A stretch of 64,000 bases of DNA, taken from Bradyrhizobium japonicum USDA 6. Lineage in GTDB: Bacteria; Pseudomonadota; Alphaproteobacteria; Rhizobiales; Xanthobacteraceae. How positions within the stretch are numbered: position 1 is the first letter of the stretch; each line of letters opens with the position of its first letter. A program made the translations under genes and the position numbers. The notes under the pieces are model-generated. The model was not told the DNA's origin. It saw only the letters and a program-made list of their open reading frames with translations, and ran no database searches. Below are positions 60,274 to 64,000 of this stretch, one piece after another. The stretch spans positions 248,001 to 312,000 of the forward strand of contig NC_017249.1 in assembly GCF_000284375.1 (NCBI RefSeq). The letters are read 5' to 3'.

Positions 60274-61230
60274 CTATCCTCCTCCTTGCAGGGCGGCCCA
60301 CATTTCCTGGTCGCGCTTGTCGGTCCAGATCACGGGATCATCGATCCCCGACGCCTCGTCATAGGCGCGCGACACGTTGAACGGCAGGCAGTGCTCGTAG
60401 ATGGCGAAGCTGTGGAATTTTGGATCCATCACTTCGCGCGTCGCCGCCATCGATTCCTTCAGCGTGCGCCCCCTGGCGACCGAGATTTCGGCCGCGCCAT
60501 AGAGCGAGGTGACGAAGTCGCGCGTCATCGCGATGGCTTCGCGCACGGTGGCCGTGCCCTTCAGCGCATCGCCGCGGCCCGGCGCGATCGCCTTGGGATT
60601 GAAGTTGCGGATCTCGTTCAGCGTCAGCGGCCATTCGCGCAAATGCGCGTCGCCGCAATAGCAGGCCGAGTGGTATTCGATGAGGTCGCCGGAGAACATG
60701 ACTTCGGCATCCGGCACCCACGCGACGATGTCGCCGGAGGTGTGGCCGGCGCCGAGCTGCATCAGCCGCACTTCGCGCTTTCCCAGATAGATCGACATCT
60801 CGCCTTCGAAGGTCAGCGTCGGCCAGGTCAGGCCGGGAATGCTCGCGGCATCCTGGAACAGCCGCGGGAAGCGGCCATATTCGGAATCCCAATCCTGCTG
60901 GCCGCGCTCCTCGATCAGACGATAGGTCTCCTGCGAGGCCACGATGCCCTGCGCCTTGTAGGCGGAGGCGCCCAGCACGCGCACCGCGTGATAGTGCGAC
61001 AGCACGACATATTTGATCGGCTTGTCGGTGACGGTGCGGACGCGCTCGATCACCTTGTTGGCCATCGCCGGCGTCGACTGCGCGTCGAACACCAGGCAGC
61101 CGTCGTCACCGACGATGATCGCGGTGTTCGGATCGCCCTCCGCGGTGAAGGCATAGAGATCGGTGCCGATCTCGGAGAAGGTGATCTTCTTTTCGGAGAG
61201 ATCGCCGGTGGATGCGAAGTTCTTCGCCAT
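60274..61230 (-). CDS. Metallo-beta-lactamase-fold protein with degenerate metal motif
   Basis: A 318-aa MBL-fold protein. The canonical HxHxDH motif is replaced by [14 protein letters not shown], so the Asp and third His of metal site 2 are lost. Other metal-site parts remain: [12 protein letters not shown] and [17 protein letters not shown]. It may bind a single metal or act on a different substrate. GAGGA 7 bases upstream supports ATG 61230. It sits between the DUF2783 gene and hmgA with a 2-base gap to hmgA, so a role in homogentisate-pathway chemistry (thioester or lactone hydrolysis) is inferred from position only. Confidence 0.9.
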   Translation of the reverse strand: MAKNFASTGDLSEKKITFSEIGTDLYAFTAEGDPNTAIIVGDDGCLVFDAQSTPAMANKVIERVRTVTDKPIKYVVLSHYHAVRVLGASAYKAQGIVASQETYRLIEERGQQDWDSEYGRFPRLFQDAASIPGLTWPTLTFEGEMSIYLGKREVRLMQLGAGHTSGDIVAWVPDAEVMFSGDLIEYHSACYCGDAHLREWPLTLNEIRNFNPKAIAPGRGDALKGTATVREAIAMTRDFVTSLYGAAEISVARGRTLKESMAATREVMDPKFHSFAIYEHCLPFNVSRAYDEASGIDDPVIWTDKRDQEMWAALQGGG

Positions 61231-61253
61231 CAATTCGTCCTCAGGTCTTTGGG

Positions 61254-61478
61254 TTATTGTTGTTGCTGTTGTTGCTGCTGGCCGTCGGTCATGCGCCGCT
61301 TCGCGAGCACGATCGCTTCCCGCAACACGTCGATGTCGCCGATATGGTTGGCGAGGATCAGGACCAGTGCCGCGTCGAAATCGGCGCTCTGCTCATCGGT
61401 GAAGCCGCGGTGCGCCTCGACGATGGCACGAAAGGCATCGTCGGGCCGCGCGAAGTTGGAGCTGGTTGAAAGCGGCAT
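61254..61478 (-). CDS. DUF2783 small protein, candidate hydroxylase partner, polyglutamine C-terminus
   Basis: A 74-aa protein. The core (DDAFRAIVEAHRGFTDEQSADFDAALVLILANHIGDIDVLREAIVLAKR) is the DUF2783 helical pattern. It ends in eight Gln residues encoded by a CAG/CAA run (61257-61280). GAGGA 5-6 bases upstream supports ATG 61478. It starts 20 bases after the flavin hydroxylase stop. In Pseudomonas putida U a small coupling protein (MhaB) accompanies the 3-hydroxyphenylacetate 6-hydroxylase flavoprotein; size and position make this protein a candidate equivalent, without proven homology. Confidence 0.82.
   Translation of the reverse strand: MPLSTSSNFARPDDAFRAIVEAHRGFTDEQSADFDAALVLILANHIGDIDVLREAIVLAKRRMTDGQQQQQQQQ
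61257..61280 (-). repeat. CAG/CAA microsatellite coding for eight glutamines
   Basis: Eight consecutive Gln codons (mixed CAG and CAA on the minus strand) directly before the TAA stop of the DUF2783 gene. Slippage would change tail length without shifting the frame. Confidence 0.85.
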
Positions 61479-61498
61479 GCGAATCCTCAATTCAAGCC

Positions 61499-63115
61499 TT
61501 AATTCAAGCCCTGGGCCCGCGACAAGGCGGCCACGATCGCCGCGCGCGTCGGATGGCGGAAGCGCGCCGCAACGTAGCCGTCGGGCCTGAGCAGGTAGGC
61601 TGTATCAGGCTCGGCGTCATAGCGCTTTGCGACCAGGCCCGAGGGATCGGCGAGCCCGCCCTCGCCACCGATGCGGATATCCTTCACACCATCGGGCGCA
61701 TCGATCGCCGCGCCATTGCTGAACGACAGCAAGGTGAAGTCCATTCCACCCCGGCGGAATGCGTCCGTCAGATAGGCCTGCTCGCCAACGGGGGCGTCGA
61801 GCATGGAAGAGCCGGGCAACGGTCCGCCGCGCCACGCCTCCGCATCGGGCGATGACAGCGGCGAGTCGTAGCTGCACGGCACCGAGAGCCGCCCGCCATT
61901 GACCATGCGCTTGCCGAACTCCGTTTCCTTGGCCAGCGACAGCACCGCCTTGCGCAGCCGCGCTTCCTGATGCGAGTTCGGCGCCATGAAATCGGTCGAG
62001 CGGGTCGATTCGCGGATATTCTCGTCGGCAGCCAGGCTGCGCTCGACATGGTAGCTCTCGAGCAGGCTCGCGGGCGAGGTACCGCGCAGCACGCGGTCGA
62101 GCTTCCACGACAGATTCTCCGCGTCCTCTAGCCCGGAATTGGCGCCGCGCGCGCCGAAGGGTGAGACCTGATGCGCGGAATCGCCCGCAAAAATCACCCG
62201 GCCGTGGAGGAAGCGATCCATCCTCCGGCACTGGAATTTGTAGAGCGATATCCACTCGAACTCGAACTTGTCGTGGCCGAGCATGCGTGCGATCCGCGGC
62301 CGCACGTTCTCCGGCTTCTTCTCGACGACGGGATCGGCAAAGCGATTGAGCTGGAGATCGATGCGCCAGACGTCGTCGGGCTGCCGGTGCAGCAGCGCGG
62401 AGCGCCCGGCATGAAACGGCGGATCGAACCAGAACCAGCGCTCGGTCGGGAACTCCGCCGTCATCTTGACGTCGGCGATCAAAAACTGGTCCTCGAACAC
62501 CTGTCCCGCGAACTCGGCGCCGACCATCTGCCGCAGTGACGAGCGCGCGCCGTCGCAGGCGACGACATATTGCGCGTGCAGGCGATAGGCGCCCTCCGGC
62601 GTCTCGATCGTCAGCGCGACGGAATCGTTGCGCTGTTCAAGCGCCGTCACCTTGTTGCGCCAGCGCAGATCGATCTCAGGCAGATCGCTGATGCGATCGA
62701 CCAGATAGGCCTCGGCGTAATATTGCTGGAGGTTGATGAAGGCCGGCCGCTTGTGACCGTCTTCCGGCAGCAGGTTGAACTGGTAGAGCTGCGACTCGCC
62801 ATGGAAGATGCGGCCGACGCTCCACACCACGCCCTTCTCGACCATGCGGTCGCCGACGCCGAGCCGGTCCCAATATTCGAGCGACCGCTTGGAGAAGCAG
62901 ATCGCGCGCGAGCCTTCGCCGATCCGGTCGGCATCATCCAGAAGGACGACGCGCTGGCCGCGCTGGGCAAGGTCGATCGCGAGCGACAGCCCCACCGGCC
63001 CCGCGCCGACGACCACCACGGGATGCTCGGCCGCACTGTGGCCGGGACGATCCTGGTCGGGGTGGCGGCGATAGCCGAACTGGGTTTTGGCCTGCTGCGT
63101 ATTGGCCTGCGCCAT
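61499..63115 (-). CDS. FAD-dependent aromatic hydroxylase (MhpA/MhaA-like)
   Basis: A 538-aa group A flavoprotein hydroxylase. After a ~30-residue polar leader come the FAD motif VVVVGAGPVGLSLAIDLAQRGQRVVLLDD, the DG motif CDGARSSLRQM and GDSAHQVSPFGARGANSGLEDAENLSWKL. A thioredoxin-like C-terminal part follows. It is first in the operon with DUF2783, MBL and hmgA. Because hmgA consumes homogentisate, a substrate such as 3-hydroxyphenylacetate, giving homogentisate by 6-hydroxylation, is the most economical guess. It diverges from the MarR gene across a palindromic operator. Confidence 0.92.
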   Translation of the reverse strand: MAQANTQQAKTQFGYRRHPDQDRPGHSAAEHPVVVVGAGPVGLSLAIDLAQRGQRVVLLDDADRIGEGSRAICFSKRSLEYWDRLGVGDRMVEKGVVWSVGRIFHGESQLYQFNLLPEDGHKRPAFINLQQYYAEAYLVDRISDLPEIDLRWRNKVTALEQRNDSVALTIETPEGAYRLHAQYVVACDGARSSLRQMVGAEFAGQVFEDQFLIADVKMTAEFPTERWFWFDPPFHAGRSALLHRQPDDVWRIDLQLNRFADPVVEKKPENVRPRIARMLGHDKFEFEWISLYKFQCRRMDRFLHGRVIFAGDSAHQVSPFGARGANSGLEDAENLSWKLDRVLRGTSPASLLESYHVERSLAADENIRESTRSTDFMAPNSHQEARLRKAVLSLAKETEFGKRMVNGGRLSVPCSYDSPLSSPDAEAWRGGPLPGSSMLDAPVGEQAYLTDAFRRGGMDFTLLSFSNGAAIDAPDGVKDIRIGGEGGLADPSGLVAKRYDAEPDTAYLLRPDGYVAARFRHPTRAAIVAALSRAQGLN

Positions 63116-63157
63116 GCGCTAACCTCGGCTCTGGTCAAGAGAGGACTGATCTGCTAG

Positions 63158-63177
63158 ATAGTCTCACGTGCAACTAT
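63158..63177. promoter_or_regulatory. MarR-type operator
   Basis: ATAGTCTCACGTGCAACTAT is a 20-bp imperfect palindrome with perfect ATAGT/ACTAT ends and CACGTG at the centre. It lies 43 bases upstream of the flavin hydroxylase start and 49 bases upstream of the marR start. Form and place suit a MarR repressor controlling both genes. Confidence 0.62.
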
Positions 63178-63225
63178 TTTGGACCGGAGCCGGCCGGCCG
63201 TCAACTGGAATTCGGAGCGCAAGCC

Positions 63226-63768
63226 TTGGCGAGGACATCCAGCGACATCGCGCTGAAGGCACGTGAGGCCGACGACGCTTCATTGCGGACGAAGGCGCGG
63301 CTCGATTTGTTCAAGTTCGTGCCGTTCCGCCTCAACCGGCTTGCTGCGGAGGTGAGTTCCGCGCTTGCGGTCGAATATCAGGAGCGTCACGGCCTCGACA
63401 TTCCAGCCTGGCGCGTGATCGCGACGCTCGGCTTCCGCAACGATGCCTGTAGCGCGCAGTACATCTCTCAATGCACCCGCACGCACAAATCCACCATCAG
63501 CCGCGCCGTGACCACGCTGCTGCACGAGGGGCTGATCGAGCGGGTCGAGAACGAAGCCGACCGCCGCGAATTCCGCCTGCAACTGACGAAGAAGGGTCGC
63601 GCGCTGTACGAAGAGCTGTTCCCGCAATTGCTGCGGCGGGAAGACGAGATCCTCGCCTGCCTCTCCGGGCAGGAGCGCAAGCAACTTTCGGCCCTGCTCG
63701 GCAAGATCGAACAGAGCCTCGACCTGATCCAGACCAGCGAAGAGGCCGACGCGAAAGAGGCGTATTAG
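63226..63768 (+). CDS. MarR-family transcriptional regulator
   Basis: A 180-aa regulator with a winged helix (DIPAWRVIATLGFRNDACSAQYISQCTRTHKSTISRAVTTLLHEGLIERVENEADRREFRLQLTKKG) between dimerisation helices. The TTG start follows GGAG by 8 bases and gives MARTSSDIALK. It diverges from the hydroxylase-hmgA operon, and an aromatic catabolite is its likely ligand. P. putida uses an IclR-type HmgR instead, so this would be a different control scheme for homogentisate genes. Confidence 0.93.
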   Translation: MARTSSDIALKAREADDASLRTKARLDLFKFVPFRLNRLAAEVSSALAVEYQERHGLDIPAWRVIATLGFRNDACSAQYISQCTRTHKSTISRAVTTLLHEGLIERVENEADRREFRLQLTKKGRALYEELFPQLLRREDEILACLSGQERKQLSALLGKIEQSLDLIQTSEEADAKEAY

Positions 63769-63813
63769 GGCGCGTACTCATAGAGCTGCAGACGTCGGCT
63801 TTTGGGAGGCCGA

Positions 63814-64000
63814 TTGAGAAAGCTTGGCAGGTCCGTCACGGCACTGGCTTATATAGCGGCGCTACTTGTGGCGTTTGCCGCAACCCGCGCATACGCCGCT
63901 GACATAAATTATCTGGCTCCCCCCGGAGTCGCTGCAAACGAGTTTCCCTCACCACAGCGCGCTGTTGCACGGATCGTCAGCCCGCGCCGCGCCGCCGAAG
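63814..64000 (+). CDS. Exported protein, 5' fragment (possible SAM-dependent methyltransferase)
   Basis: An open frame from TTG 63814, with GGGAGG 4-5 bases upstream, runs off the window after 62 codons. The first ~29 residues are a clear signal peptide (RKLGRSVTALAYIAALLVAFAATRAYAA). The following FPSPQRAVARIVSPRRAAE resembles the entry of exported class I methyltransferases (FPxPDRPVAxIVS), but the catalytic part is not in view, so the name is tentative. Confidence 0.5.
   Translation, partial: MRKLGRSVTALAYIAALLVAFAATRAYAADINYLAPPGVAANEFPSPQRAVARIVSPRRAAE

Overview
The window is a high-GC alphaproteobacterial chromosome segment, most likely from Bradyrhizobium or a close relative. This rests on gene content (ACC deaminase, FixL/FixJ-type kinase and regulators, form II CoxSLM, quinol NO reductase, hopanoid-associated HpnN transporter, trehalose genes with EcfG-type promoters, homogentisate pathway) and on GC-rich palindromic intergenic repeats. 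It is not a phage or plasmid: no replication, structural or integrase gene is visible.

Layout. 0-13 kb: end of acdS, recQ, a polysaccharide deacetylase, a metY-metA operon, an amidase with a lysine-rich tail diverging from a translationally coupled uracil-DNA-glycosylase-fold/amidohydrolase pair, and an MFS + aldo/keto reductase operon diverging from a LysR gene. 14-39.6 kb: an accessory-looking stretch that reads visibly richer in A+T in places. It holds LysR/cupin, amidase/TetR with twin operators, an FAD monooxygenase, a GH15 glucosidase, two receiver proteins, an Aae-like aromatic acid efflux operon, a FixL-like multi-PAS kinase carrying a one-base frameshift, a salicylate-hydroxylase-like monooxygenase, qNOR, AhpD-like and cupin genes, a MocR regulator and HpnN. 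It stops near the 3' end of tRNA-Ser(GGA) at 40.05-40.14 kb. 40-50 kb: a small secreted protein, the trehalose operon (MFS-otsB-otsA) diverging from a DUF3175 gene across back-to-back EcfG-like promoters, and two tandem chemoreceptors whose C-terminal halves are almost identical. 50-55 kb: form II CO-dehydrogenase-like coxSLM ending in a strong terminator, then an alpha-methylacyl-CoA racemase. 55-63.8 kb: tyrosine/homogentisate catabolism (hppD with divergent Lrp/AsnC gene, fahA, hmgA, an MBL protein with an altered metal motif, a DUF2783 protein with a polyglutamine end, a flavin hydroxylase, a divergent MarR gene).

How the genes connect. The 55-63.8 kb block converts 4-hydroxyphenylpyruvate, and probably a 3-hydroxyphenylacetate-like substrate, to homogentisate and then to fumarate and acetoacetate. 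The 22-31 kb block links sensing, weak-acid efflux and aromatic hydroxylation. The 40-45 kb block is a stress/trehalose module. Best candidates for undescribed biology are the UDG/amidohydrolase/lysine-tailed amidase locus, the flavin hydroxylase + DUF2783 pair, the degenerate MBL protein, and the DUF3175 gene with its EcfG-like promoter. All functional calls come from reading sequence motifs; no database search was run.
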